Positions 17,768 to 25,659 of a DNA stretch of 64,000 bases are shown piece after piece. The notes under the pieces were generated by a model, which searched no databases, was not told the origin of the DNA, and saw nothing but the letters and a program-made list of their open reading frames with translations. The stretch covers positions 85,403 through 149,402 of the forward strand of contig NZ_JWMA01000165.1 of assembly GCF_000812465.1 (NCBI RefSeq), written 5' to 3'. Position 1 is the first letter of the stretch. Each line of letters starts with the position of its first letter. Both the position numbers and the translations under genes were made by a program. This DNA is from Cupriavidus sp. IDO (lineage in GTDB: Bacteria > Pseudomonadota > Gammaproteobacteria > Burkholderiales > Burkholderiaceae).

Positions 17768-19008
17768 TCGTCGCGCTCGCCGGATTCGTACAGCGTTTCG
17801 CGGCCCATGCGGTCAAGGATCAGTTCGGCCGTCCACGGCAGCATCAGCGCACCGCAGCGCGAATCGCGATAGAGGCGTTCCAGCGGCAGGTCCTTCAGCA
17901 TCGATTGTCCGCCGCAAGTACGAATGGCGAGGCGCGCGATATCGTTGGCGCCCTCCATCACTGAATAGTGCGCCGCGTACAGGCGCATCCGTTCGTCCTT
18001 GGTCGGGTTCGGCTTCGCCTCATGAATGACGCGCCAGAAGATCGAACGCATGTTCTCCAGCTGGATGCGCATCTGCGCCACCGCGATCTGCTTGGTCGGG
18101 TACATGCGGCGCTTCACCGGCGGCTGGCCGGGGACTTCTCCGCGCAGGTACTGCACGGTGAAATCGTAGGCGGCCTGCGCCACGCCGAGGTAGGTGGGCG
18201 ACAGCGTGAAGAACATCGCCGGCCAGGTCTGCGCCGCCTTGAAGTAGACGCCGCGCGGCATCAGCTGCTCCTGGTCGGGTACGAACACGTCCTTGAGCAG
18301 CAGCGTGCGCGACACCGTGCCGCGCATGCCCATCGGGTCCCACTCGCCCGCGACGGTGAGGCCCGGCGCCTTGCCCGGAACGGCGATATACAGCGTATCG
18401 CGCATGTCCGGATGCTGGTCGCCGCGGTCCTCGGTGCAAAGAATGCCGTAGTAGTCGGCGGCGCCAGACAGCGACGCGAAGATCTTGCGGCCATTGAGCA
18501 CCCAGCCGCCGTCGACCTTGCGCGCGGTGGTGCCGAACGGCGCCTTGCCGGCCGCCGCCGCCGAGCCTTCCGAGAACGGCTGGGCATAGACCGCGCCGTC
18601 GCGCACCACGCGCGCGAAATGCAACTCGCGGCGGGCTTCGTGCTCGGCCCGCTGTTCCGCTGTCATCCCGATGCCGTCCGACAGCATGCCCGTCCACATC
18701 GTCGAGCAGATGTGCATGTTGTAGGTCAGCGCGGTCGCGCCGCAGTAGCGGCCGATCTCCGCGCCCACCATGCAATAGGTGGCAAAATCCGCGCCCTCGC
18801 CGCCGAAGGCCTTCGGCACGCACAGCGCCAGCAGGCCCGCGCCGCGCAGGTCGTCGTAGTTGGCGAACGGGAAGCTCGCCTCGCGGTCCCATTGCGCGGC
18901 GCGCGGCGCGAAGTTCTCACGTCCGAGCTGATTGACCAGCGTCAGCAGGCGCACCTGCTGGTCCGAGAAATCGGCGGTGCCGACGGCGGGGATGAAATCG
19001 AGTGGCAT
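17764..19008 (-). CDS. Acyl-CoA-dehydrogenase-fold flavoprotein lacking the usual catalytic Glu
   Basis: A 414-residue member of the acyl-CoA dehydrogenase superfamily. The N-terminal helical domain contains GLLALCVPKAFGGEGADF, the middle beta domain GWVLNGRKIFASLSGAADYY, and the C-terminal helices GANDIARLAIRTCGGQSM. In an ungapped comparison from this GG motif with the GcdH encoded at 26705-27898, the position of GcdH Glu376 is occupied by Leu (segment CGALMLPWT). It may therefore use another base or be a flavin-dependent monooxygenase. A GGAGA ribosome binding site precedes ATG 19008. It overlaps the ligase gene by 4 bp and follows the alpha/beta hydrolase gene by 94 bp. Confidence 0.85.
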   Translation of the reverse strand: MPLDFIPAVGTADFSDQQVRLLTLVNQLGRENFAPRAAQWDREASFPFANYDDLRGAGLLALCVPKAFGGEGADFATYCMVGAEIGRYCGATALTYNMHICSTMWTGMLSDGIGMTAEQRAEHEARRELHFARVVRDGAVYAQPFSEGSAAAAGKAPFGTTARKVDGGWVLNGRKIFASLSGAADYYGILCTEDRGDQHPDMRDTLYIAVPGKAPGLTVAGEWDPMGMRGTVSRTLLLKDVFVPDQEQLMPRGVYFKAAQTWPAMFFTLSPTYLGVAQAAYDFTVQYLRGEVPGQPPVKRRMYPTKQIAVAQMRIQLENMRSIFWRVIHEAKPNPTKDERMRLYAAHYSVMEGANDIARLAIRTCGGQSMLKDLPLERLYRDSRCGALMLPWTAELILDRMGRETLYESGERDE

Positions 19009-19102
19009 GTCGCAGTCTCCAGTGCGCCATCACCTGCGGGTCGGCGCGGATATCGTTCTTGTTCCCGCCGCGCCTCGCCTGCCGACGCAGCGGAGCGCGA
19101 GT

Positions 19103-19921
19103 TCAGTGCACGGGGAAATGCCGGCGCAGGAAATCGAGCACGGCGTCGTTGAACGGCGCCGGGCGCTCCATGCAGGCCAGATGACCTACATCGGGCAGGC
19201 ACACGTACTCGGCGCCCGGAATGCGTTGCGCCATCCGCGCCATCACCTCGGGCGCGGCATTGCTGTCATGCTCGCCGGCAAGCGCCAGCACCGGCACGGC
19301 GATTCGAGTCAGCGCGTCGCGCTGGTTGAAGCGCACCAGCGCGCCAAGCGCGGCGCGATACGTTGCCGCCGGAACCGCCGCCATCACGGCAGTGGCAAAG
19401 GCCACGGCCTGCGCATCGGCATCGGGCGCGACCATCGTGCGGACCAGTCCCTGCGCCATTTCCGCCATGCTCTTGCCGGCGTCGAGTGGCGCCGTGCGCG
19501 CAGCCACGAAGTCGCGCTGCCATTGCCCGTCGCCCTTGCCGAAGGCGGGCGAGGTGCCGGACAGCACCATGCCGTCGATCAATGCCGGCGTGGTGGCGCA
19601 GGCCTGCTGCGCGACCATGCCGCCCATGCTGTGGCCAAGCAGCACCACGCGGCGGCCGGCATCGCGCTCGGCCTGCAACAGCGGTTGCAGCGCGCTCGCC
19701 AGGCCGTCGAAGTCATAGGGGTTGATCATGGCGCTGTCGCCGTAGCCGGGCATATCCCAGGCCACGGCGCGATAGCCGGCCTGCGCCAGCGCCTCGCCCT
19801 GCGCCGGCCATGCGGCCTTGCCGCCGCCGATGCCATGCAACATGACGACCGCGACCGGGCCGTCGCCCCACGCAAGCGTACCCATGCCGTTGGGATGCCG
19901 CAAAACCACGGGCGCACTCAT
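19103..19921 (-). CDS. Alpha/beta hydrolase (enol-lactonase / deformylase-like)
   Basis: A 272-residue cytosolic alpha/beta hydrolase. The oxyanion motif is VVMLHGIGGGK, the nucleophile elbow LLGHSMGGMVAQ (Ser about residue 96), the acid is likely in LALAGEHDSN, and the catalytic His in VGHLACMERP. The overall look is that of 3-oxoadipate enol-lactonase and related ring-fission-product hydrolases. Its ATG overlaps the stop of the NicX-like gene by 4 bp. In nicotinate pathways NicX is served by an alpha/beta hydrolase (NicD, N-formylmaleamate deformylase), so an analogous role is plausible but inferred. Confidence 0.85.
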   Translation of the reverse strand: MSAPVVLRHPNGMGTLAWGDGPVAVVMLHGIGGGKAAWPAQGEALAQAGYRAVAWDMPGYGDSAMINPYDFDGLASALQPLLQAERDAGRRVVLLGHSMGGMVAQQACATTPALIDGMVLSGTSPAFGKGDGQWQRDFVAARTAPLDAGKSMAEMAQGLVRTMVAPDADAQAVAFATAVMAAVPAATYRAALGALVRFNQRDALTRIAVPVLALAGEHDSNAAPEVMARMAQRIPGAEYVCLPDVGHLACMERPAPFNDAVLDFLRRHFPVH

Positions 19922-20988
19922 GCCTGCCCCTCCACCAGCCTGCCTTCCTCCACCTCATTGCGGCCATCGAGCGAGACCGTGCAGTTGCGCAGCGGCAGGT
20001 CGAAGTGACCCAGCGTGTGGCGGCCCGCAACTTCGTTGGCGCCGGTCGAGAACAGGAAGTTGCCGGCGAAGGCGCGCAACTCGGTGCCGTTGCAGTCGCG
20101 CTTGTCGTAGAAGGTCATGGCGTCCCAGCGCGCCAGCGGGTTCAGGCCCCAGCCGACGTGCGAGACCGCGTACGCGTCGCGGTTGCCCTCGCGGTTTGCC
20201 CAGGCTTCGTAGTAGCCGCGCATCATGTCGACGTCCATGCCCTGCCCTTCGATGCCGACGATGTAGTCGTCCTCGACATGGCAGACGACGGTGTCGCGCA
20301 GGTAGGTCTTGAAGGTGAGATTGACGTCGCCGGGCGCCAGCACCAGCGTGCCGTTGACCTGCCGGCTGGCCGGGAACGCCAGGCACAACCCGCCCGGCCA
20401 GTGGGAGACCTGCCCCGGCTTGTTGCAGAAGCCCCAGACGCCGCCCACGCGCGCATTGGCCAGCCCGATGCGCAGCTCGGTGCCGGCGGCCGAATGCACG
20501 CGCATCTCGCGCGCGCCGCGCAGGCGCCTCATGGCGGCACGCACGGTGCCTTCCAGCGCCGGATCCAGCTGGCAGCGTTCCAGGATTTCGGGATGTTCGT
20601 TGCTGACCATCAGCATCCGCGGCACGATGCCGTCGGCGCCGCGCAGGATCAGCGGCAGTTCGGGCGCGTGGAGCAGGCCTTCGACCGTGCAGTCCAGCAC
20701 CAGATGGCAGCGTGACAGCGCCGCGACCACGGGCGCCAGGCCTTGCAGGGCATCGCTGGCGCCGGTGGAGCGGACCGGCGCCGGCGCGCTCAGTGCGGGG
20801 GTGGGAATGCGGATGCGGACCGGGGTGGCCCCCAGCGACTGGACCGCCAGTTCCGCCAACTCCACGTTGACGCTGCGGGATTGCGACTCCGTTACAATTC
20901 CAACAACTTCCGTGCCCGACAAGGCACAGAGTTCCAGGGTGCGCCGGAACGCCGCCAGCCAGCGGTGTTCGATCTGCTCGATGAGCAT
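19918..20988 (-). CDS. NicX-like 2,5-dihydroxypyridine dioxygenase family protein
   Basis: A 356-residue protein that I recognise by its C-terminal half as related to NicX, the Fe(II) 2,5-dihydroxypyridine 5,6-dioxygenase. HWPGGLCLAFP, GTLVLAPGDVNLTFKTYLRD, SHVGWGLNPLARWDAM, LRAFAGNFLFSTGANE and the metal-type His-x-Asp in GHFDLPLRNC are all there. The N-terminal half is more divergent, and residues of the HWP region differ from P. putida NicX as I recall it, so the substrate may differ. Start 20988 has a strong AGGAGG. It is the first gene of the minus-strand operon, divergent from the flavin reductase gene. Confidence 0.8.
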   Translation of the reverse strand: MLIEQIEHRWLAAFRRTLELCALSGTEVVGIVTESQSRSVNVELAELAVQSLGATPVRIRIPTPALSAPAPVRSTGASDALQGLAPVVAALSRCHLVLDCTVEGLLHAPELPLILRGADGIVPRMLMVSNEHPEILERCQLDPALEGTVRAAMRRLRGAREMRVHSAAGTELRIGLANARVGGVWGFCNKPGQVSHWPGGLCLAFPASRQVNGTLVLAPGDVNLTFKTYLRDTVVCHVEDDYIVGIEGQGMDVDMMRGYYEAWANREGNRDAYAVSHVGWGLNPLARWDAMTFYDKRDCNGTELRAFAGNFLFSTGANEVAGRHTLGHFDLPLRNCTVSLDGRNEVEEGRLVEGQA

Positions 20989-21103
20989 GGTTGTCTCCTC
21001 CTGTACGGCAGGGCGTGTTTGCTTTGTGCGCCGGCCACCGATCCCGTCGGCACAGTGCACCAGCTTTTGCTTGTGATTCGAGGCCCTGGCGCGAATAATA
21101 TAT

Positions 21104-21115
21104 ATGAAATTTCAT
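21104..21115. promoter_or_regulatory. Perfect 12-bp palindrome between divergent genes, likely MarR operator
   Basis: ATGAAATTTCAT is self-complementary and is embedded in an AT-rich run (21095-21115) that is the only plausible promoter zone between the NicX-like operon and the flavin reductase/MarR genes. AT-rich palindromes of this type are common MarR operators. If it is an operator, the flavin reductase more likely starts at 21138 than at 21114. Confidence 0.5.
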
Positions 21116-21137
21116 GAACTCCAGTGGAGCCCCCGCG

Positions 21138-21698
21138 ATGGGCATGCCTGAGGCCCGGCCACAGTTCGTCGGCAATGCCGCCGCCCCCGATTTCGATACG
21201 CAGCAGTTCCGCCGCACCCTGTCGCAGTTTGCGACCGGGGTGACGGTCATCACCACGCGCGCCAGTGACGGCGCTGTTGCTGCCGGTGGGCCGCCGTTTG
21301 TCGGCATCACCGCCAGCTCGTTCAACTCGGTTTCACTGGATCCGCCGCTGGTGCTGTGGAGCATGGCCACGCGTGCCAACAGCCTGCCGATGTTCCGCGA
21401 CGGCTCGCACTACATCATCAATGTGCTTTCTGCATCGCAAATCGACCTGTGCCAGCGTTTTGCCACGCTGAAGGGTGACCGCTTTGCCGGTGTCGATTAC
21501 CGATTGTCAGCCACCGGCCTGCCGATCCTGGCCAACGCGCTGGCCTGGTTCGAATGCCATAACCGCAGCCGCTATGACGAAGGCGACCATGTGATCTTCG
21601 TCGGCGAAGTCGAACGCTGCGGCGTGCTCGACAGCGGCGGTCACCCGCTGGTATTCCAGGGTGGCGTCTTTTCCACCACCACGCCGCTGGAAGACTGA
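21138..21698 (+). CDS. Flavin reductase (FMN-binding split barrel)
   Basis: A protein of about 186 residues of the HpaC/flavin-reductase-like family. FRRTLSQFATGVTVITT opens the domain, followed by FVGITASSFNSVSLDPPLVLW, FRDGSHYIINVLSASQ and a C-terminal GGVFSTT. Such enzymes use NAD(P)H to supply reduced FMN or FAD to a partner monooxygenase. The start at 21138 has GGAG 8 nt upstream and lies downstream of the operator-like palindrome; 21114 is an alternative adding 8 residues. No classical HpaB-type oxygenase is adjacent, so the acyl-CoA-dehydrogenase-fold protein of the divergent operon is the candidate partner. Confidence 0.87.
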   Translation: MGMPEARPQFVGNAAAPDFDTQQFRRTLSQFATGVTVITTRASDGAVAAGGPPFVGITASSFNSVSLDPPLVLWSMATRANSLPMFRDGSHYIINVLSASQIDLCQRFATLKGDRFAGVDYRLSATGLPILANALAWFECHNRSRYDEGDHVIFVGEVERCGVLDSGGHPLVFQGGVFSTTTPLED

Positions 21699-21725
21699 GC
21701 GCCCCCGACAAACGATCAGGCGATC

Positions 21726-22172
21726 ATGGCAGACCGGCCCTCCCAGCCCTTTGTCGACGGCTATCTCGCCTACCTGCTGGCGCGGGCCAGCCACCTGATC
21801 TCGGGCGAGTTCCACCGCCAGGTTGCAGCCAGCGGGCTGTCCATTCCCGAATGGCGCGTGCTGGCCACGCTGGCCGACCGTGAGGAGTGCACCATCGGCA
21901 CCCTCGCCGAAATCACCCTGACCAAGCAGCCCACGCTGACCAAGCTGATCGACCGCATGGCGGCGGATGGGCTGGTCGCGCGCCGCCCCGGCCTGGAAGA
22001 CCGCCGCCACGCGCTGATTTCCATTACGGCGCGCGGGCGCGAAGTGGTATTGCCGCTGCTGGCTGAGGCCGCTCAGCATGAGCAGGCCGTGCTGGAGGAC
22101 TTCGGGCCGCAGCAAGGCGCGCTGCTCAAGGAAACGCTGCGCAAGCTGATTGCGCTGCACACGCAGCGCTAG
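21726..22172 (+). CDS. MarR-family transcriptional regulator
   Basis: A 148-residue winged-helix regulator. SGLSIPEWRVLATLADREEC, the recognition-helix region LTKQPTLTKLIDRMAADGLV and the wing RRPGLEDRRHALISITARG are typical. It follows the flavin reductase gene by 27 bp and is probably in one transcript with it. MarR proteins (for example NicR in nicotinate degradation) commonly repress divergent aromatic degradation genes and respond to a pathway ligand, so control of the 21,061-21,137 intergenic promoter zone is likely. It converges with kynR with a 4-bp overlap. Confidence 0.9.
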   Translation: MADRPSQPFVDGYLAYLLARASHLISGEFHRQVAASGLSIPEWRVLATLADREECTIGTLAEITLTKQPTLTKLIDRMAADGLVARRPGLEDRRHALISITARGREVVLPLLAEAAQHEQAVLEDFGPQQGALLKETLRKLIALHTQR

Positions 22173-22651
22173 TCTGCCTCGCCCGCCTTCAGCACCGCCA
22201 GCGGCGAGCTGTCGACCTTGATCCGCTGCAGCACGATGTTCGAGCGGATGTCCATCACGCCCTTGGTACGGTACAGCCGGTTCACGATGAAATCGGAGTA
22301 GTGCTTCAGGTTGCGCGCCTGCACGCGCAGGATGTAGTTGCTGTCGCCGGTGATGATGTAGGCCGACAGCACTTCCGGCCAGGACTGCACGGCCTCGATG
22401 AATGTGTCGTGCCAGCCCTCCACATCGTGCCGCATCGACACCTGCACGATTGCCTCCAGCTCCAGTCCCAGCCGCTCGGCATCGAACCAGGCGCGATAGC
22501 CGCCAATCACGCCCGCCTCTTCCAGCAAGCGCACGCGCCGCAGGCACGCCGACGGCGACAGGGCCACGCGATCCGCCAGGTCCTGATTGCTGATGCGCCC
22601 GTTCTCCTGCAGGCAGGTCAGGATGCGCAAATCCGTCGGATCGAGGTTCAT
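22169..22651 (-). CDS. kynR: Lrp/AsnC-family regulator, KynR
   Basis: A 160-residue Lrp-type regulator. The N-terminal HTH is LDPTDLRILTCLQENGRISN plus SPSACLRRVRLLEEAGVIGG; the C-terminal RAM domain carries AYIITGDSNYILRVQARNLK, the usual effector-binding region. It is divergent from kynB, the arrangement described for kynR in Ralstonia/Cupriavidus, where KynR with kynurenine activates kyn genes. The start at 22651 opens directly with the conserved MNLDPTDLRIL. Two TTCGAATT copies 31 bp apart lie at its 5' end. Confidence 0.88.
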   Translation of the reverse strand: MNLDPTDLRILTCLQENGRISNQDLADRVALSPSACLRRVRLLEEAGVIGGYRAWFDAERLGLELEAIVQVSMRHDVEGWHDTFIEAVQSWPEVLSAYIITGDSNYILRVQARNLKHYSDFIVNRLYRTKGVMDIRSNIVLQRIKVDSSPLAVLKAGEAD

Positions 22652-22698
22652 TCGAATTTTCCTTCTATTTGCCCTTGAATCTTCGAATTCTATGCGAA
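22651..22698. promoter_or_regulatory. Repeated TTCGAATT sites in the kynR-kynB intergenic region
   Basis: TTCGAATT occurs at 22651-22658 and 22682-22689, a 31-bp period that equals about three helical turns. The second copy also begins an inverted repeat TTCG...CGAA (22682-22698). Phased sites on one DNA face suit an octameric Lrp-type protein, so these are the best candidates for KynR binding. This is inferred, not demonstrated. Confidence 0.45.
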
Positions 22699-22805
22699 AG
22701 CACGGCCTGTACACAGCTGATTTCGCAAGCCTCTTGCCGGGGATTTTGACTATCATGCCGTCATCGAGGAAGACACCAGCGGCATCTCACAAAGCCGCGG
22801 CCAAC

Positions 22806-23465
22806 ATGACAAATCGCCCCGCCCATCCGGCCGACGCCCGCAAGTTGTGGGACATCAGCCCTATGCTTTCCCCCGCCACCCCCGTATGGCCGGGCGACAC
22901 GCCGTTCCAGCAGGAAGCAGCGTGGCAGATGGATGAGCACTGCCCCGTCAACGTCGGGCGCATCACACTGTCGCCGCACACCGGCGCCCATGCCGATGCG
23001 CCGCTGCACTACGCGGCCGACGGCGCACCGATCGGCGCCGTGGGGCTGGAACCCTACCTGGGACCGTGCCGCGTGATCCATTGCATCGGCGCCTCGCCGG
23101 TGGTCGCCCCGCATCACGTCGAACACGCGCTGGCTGGTGTTCCGCCGCGCGTATTGCTGCGCACCTATCGGCGCGCGCCGGTCGAGCAATGGGACTCCGG
23201 CTTTTGCGCGGTAGCCGCCGAGACGATTGCCCTTCTCGCCGCGCATGGCGTGAAACTGGTCGGCATCGACACGCCGTCGCTGGACCCGCAGGAATCGAAG
23301 ACCATGGACGCCCACAACGCCGTGCGGCGCCATGGGCTGGCGATCCTCGAAGGCATCGTCCTCGACGAAGTCCCCGAGGCCGACTACGAACTGATCGCGC
23401 TGCCGCTGCGCTTCGCCGGGCTGGACGCCAGCCCGGTGCGCGCCGTGCTGCGCAGTCTGGCCTGA
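22806..23465 (+). CDS. kynB: Kynurenine formamidase KynB
   Basis: A 219-residue metal-dependent formamidase of the cyclase family that hydrolyses N-formylkynurenine to kynurenine and formate. The metal-site motif HTGAHADAP follows residues RITLSP (about 55-67), and later GIDTPSLDPQESKTMDAHN is typical. The start MTNRPAHPADARK at 22806 gives the family length; an ATG at 22755 would add 17 residues. It is the first gene of the kynB-kynU-kynA operon, with kynU 37 bp downstream. Confidence 0.94.
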   Translation: MTNRPAHPADARKLWDISPMLSPATPVWPGDTPFQQEAAWQMDEHCPVNVGRITLSPHTGAHADAPLHYAADGAPIGAVGLEPYLGPCRVIHCIGASPVVAPHHVEHALAGVPPRVLLRTYRRAPVEQWDSGFCAVAAETIALLAAHGVKLVGIDTPSLDPQESKTMDAHNAVRRHGLAILEGIVLDEVPEADYELIALPLRFAGLDASPVRAVLRSLA

Positions 23466-23502
23466 ATTCCACAATCCCCCGCACCCAATTGCACATTCAG
23501 AC

Positions 23503-24759
23503 ATGACCACACAGACCCGCGAGCAATGTGAATCGCTCGACCTGCATGATCCCCTGCGCGCATTGCGCGACCAGTTCGCGCTTCCCGACGGCGTGATCTA
23601 TCTCGATGGCAATTCGCTGGGCGCCCGTCCGCGCGCCTCGGCCGCCCGTGCCGCCGAAGTGGTGAGCGAAGAATGGGGCGTCGGCCTGATCCGCAGCTGG
23701 AACACCGCCGGCTGGTTCGAGCTGCCGCAGCGGCTGGGCAACAAGCTGGCGCCGCTGGTCGGCGCTGGCGAGAACGAGGTGGTCGTCACCGACACCACCT
23801 CGATCAACCTGTTCAAGGTGCTGGCCGCCGCCGTGCGCGTGCAGCAGACGCGCGATCCGTCGCGCAAGGTGATCGTGTCGGAAGCCAGCAATTTCCCCAC
23901 CGACCTGTATATCGCCCAGGGCCTGGCCGACCTGCTGCAGCAAGGCTATTCCCTGCGCCTGGTGAACTCGCCGGCGGAGATCGACGCCGCCGTGGGCGCC
24001 GACACCGCCGTGCTGATGCTCACGCACGTCAACTACAAGAGCGGCGAAATGCTCGACATGGCAGGCCTGACCGAACTCGCCCATGCGCGCGGCGTGCTGA
24101 CCGTGTGGGACCTGTGCCATTCCGCCGGGGCAGTGCCGGTCGCGCTGAATGCGTCGAAAGCCGACTACGCGATCGGCTGCACCTACAAGTACCTCAACGG
24201 CGGCCCGGGTTCGCCGGCCTTCGTGTGGGTTGCTCCCGCACTGCGCGATGCCTTCTGGCAGCCGCTGTCGGGCTGGTGGGGCCATGCCGCGCCGTTCGCG
24301 ATGGAACCGCAATACCGCCCGGTCGACGGCGTGCGCCGCTTCCTGTGCGGCACGCAGCCGGTCACCTCGATGGCGATGGTGGAATGCGGCCTGGACATCT
24401 TCGCCCAGACCAATATGCAGGTGCTGCGCGCCAAGTCATTGCTGCTGACCGACCTGTTCATCGAGCTGGTCGAGTCCCGCTGCGGCCATCATCCGCTCAC
24501 GCTGGTCACGCCGCGCGATCACGCCCGCCGCGGCAGCCAGGTCAGTTTCGAGCATCCGGAAGGCTATGCCGTGATGCAGGCCCTGATCGAACGCGGCGTG
24601 ATCGGCGACTACCGCGAGCCGCGCATCATCCGGTTCGGCTTCACGCCGCTCTATACGAGCTTTACTGAAGTGTGGGACGCCGTCGAAATCCTGCGCGATG
24701 TGCTGGATTCCGGCAGCTTCCGCGACGAGCGCTTCCTGAAGCGCAGCACGGTGACCTGA
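23503..24759 (+). CDS. kynU: Kynureninase KynU
   Basis: A 418-residue PLP enzyme that cleaves kynurenine to anthranilate and alanine. YLDGNSLGARPR opens the fold, and DTTSINLFKVL and LTHVNYKSGEMLDM follow. WDLCHSAGAVP comes next, and the PLP lysine is K229 in GCTYKYLNGGPGSPAFVWV. The length is normal. It sits between kynB and kynA with short gaps, so one transcript is expected. Confidence 0.96.
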   Translation: MTTQTREQCESLDLHDPLRALRDQFALPDGVIYLDGNSLGARPRASAARAAEVVSEEWGVGLIRSWNTAGWFELPQRLGNKLAPLVGAGENEVVVTDTTSINLFKVLAAAVRVQQTRDPSRKVIVSEASNFPTDLYIAQGLADLLQQGYSLRLVNSPAEIDAAVGADTAVLMLTHVNYKSGEMLDMAGLTELAHARGVLTVWDLCHSAGAVPVALNASKADYAIGCTYKYLNGGPGSPAFVWVAPALRDAFWQPLSGWWGHAAPFAMEPQYRPVDGVRRFLCGTQPVTSMAMVECGLDIFAQTNMQVLRAKSLLLTDLFIELVESRCGHHPLTLVTPRDHARRGSQVSFEHPEGYAVMQALIERGVIGDYREPRIIRFGFTPLYTSFTEVWDAVEILRDVLDSGSFRDERFLKRSTVT

Positions 24760-24771
24760 GCGGAGCGCATC

Positions 24772-25647
24772 ATGAGTGAATTCAAGGGTTGCCCGATGTC
24801 GGGCGCAGGCGCCAAGGCGGAGCAAGACGGCAGCTGGCACGGCGCGCAGATGGATTTCGCCAGGGACATGAGCTATGGCGACTATCTCGGCCTGGACCAG
24901 ATCCTGAGCGCGCAGCACCCGCTCTCGCCGGATCACAACGAGATGCTCTTCATCGTGCAGCACCAGACCACCGAGCTGTGGATGAAGCTGATGCTGCACG
25001 AGCTGCGCGCGGCGCGCGAGTCGGTGAAGGACGATCACCTGCCGCCGGCGTTCAAGATGCTCACGCGCGTGTCGCGCATCATGGACCAGCTGGTGCAGGC
25101 GTGGAACGTGCTGGCGACGATGACGCCGCCGGAGTACTCGGCCATGCGGCCCTACCTGGGCATGTCGTCGGGCTTCCAGTCGTACCAGTATCGCGAGATC
25201 GAGTTCATCCTTGGCAACAAGAACGCGTCCATGCTGAAGCCCCACGCGCACCGGCCCGAGCATCTGGCGCTGGTGGAAACCGCGCTGAACACGCCGTCGA
25301 TGTATGACGAAGCGATCCGGCTGATGGCGCGCCGCGGCTTTGCCATCGATGCGGCGTGCGTGGAGCGAGACTGGACCCAGCCAACGGCCTACAACGCTTC
25401 GGTCGAAGCGGCGTGGCTGGAGGTGTATCGCAATCCGTCGGCGCACTGGGAGCTGTACGAACTCGGCGAGAAGTTCGTCGACCTGGAAGACTCGTTCCGC
25501 CAATGGCGCTTCCGCCATGTGACCACGGTCGAGCGCGTGATCGGCTTCAAGCGCGGCACCGGCGGCACCGAAGGCGTCAGCTATCTGCGCAAGATGCTGG
25601 ACGTGGTGCTGTTCCCGGAACTGTGGAAGCTGCGCACGGACCTTTGA
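24772..25647 (+). CDS. kynA: Tryptophan 2,3-dioxygenase KynA
   Basis: A 291-residue heme dioxygenase that opens the indole ring of L-tryptophan to N-formylkynurenine, the first step of the operon's pathway. MSYGDYLGLDQILSAQHP and the distal-site IVQHQTTELWMKLMLHEL are present, as are SGFQSYQYREIEF and the heme-ligand region FRHVTTVERVIGFKRGTGGT. It starts 12 bp after kynU. It converges with the IclR-type regulator gene; I see no strong terminator in the 12-bp gap. Confidence 0.96.
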   Translation: MSEFKGCPMSGAGAKAEQDGSWHGAQMDFARDMSYGDYLGLDQILSAQHPLSPDHNEMLFIVQHQTTELWMKLMLHELRAARESVKDDHLPPAFKMLTRVSRIMDQLVQAWNVLATMTPPEYSAMRPYLGMSSGFQSYQYREIEFILGNKNASMLKPHAHRPEHLALVETALNTPSMYDEAIRLMARRGFAIDAACVERDWTQPTAYNASVEAAWLEVYRNPSAHWELYELGEKFVDLEDSFRQWRFRHVTTVERVIGFKRGTGGTEGVSYLRKMLDVVLFPELWKLRTDL

Positions 25648-25659
25648 GACCGTTCGCGT

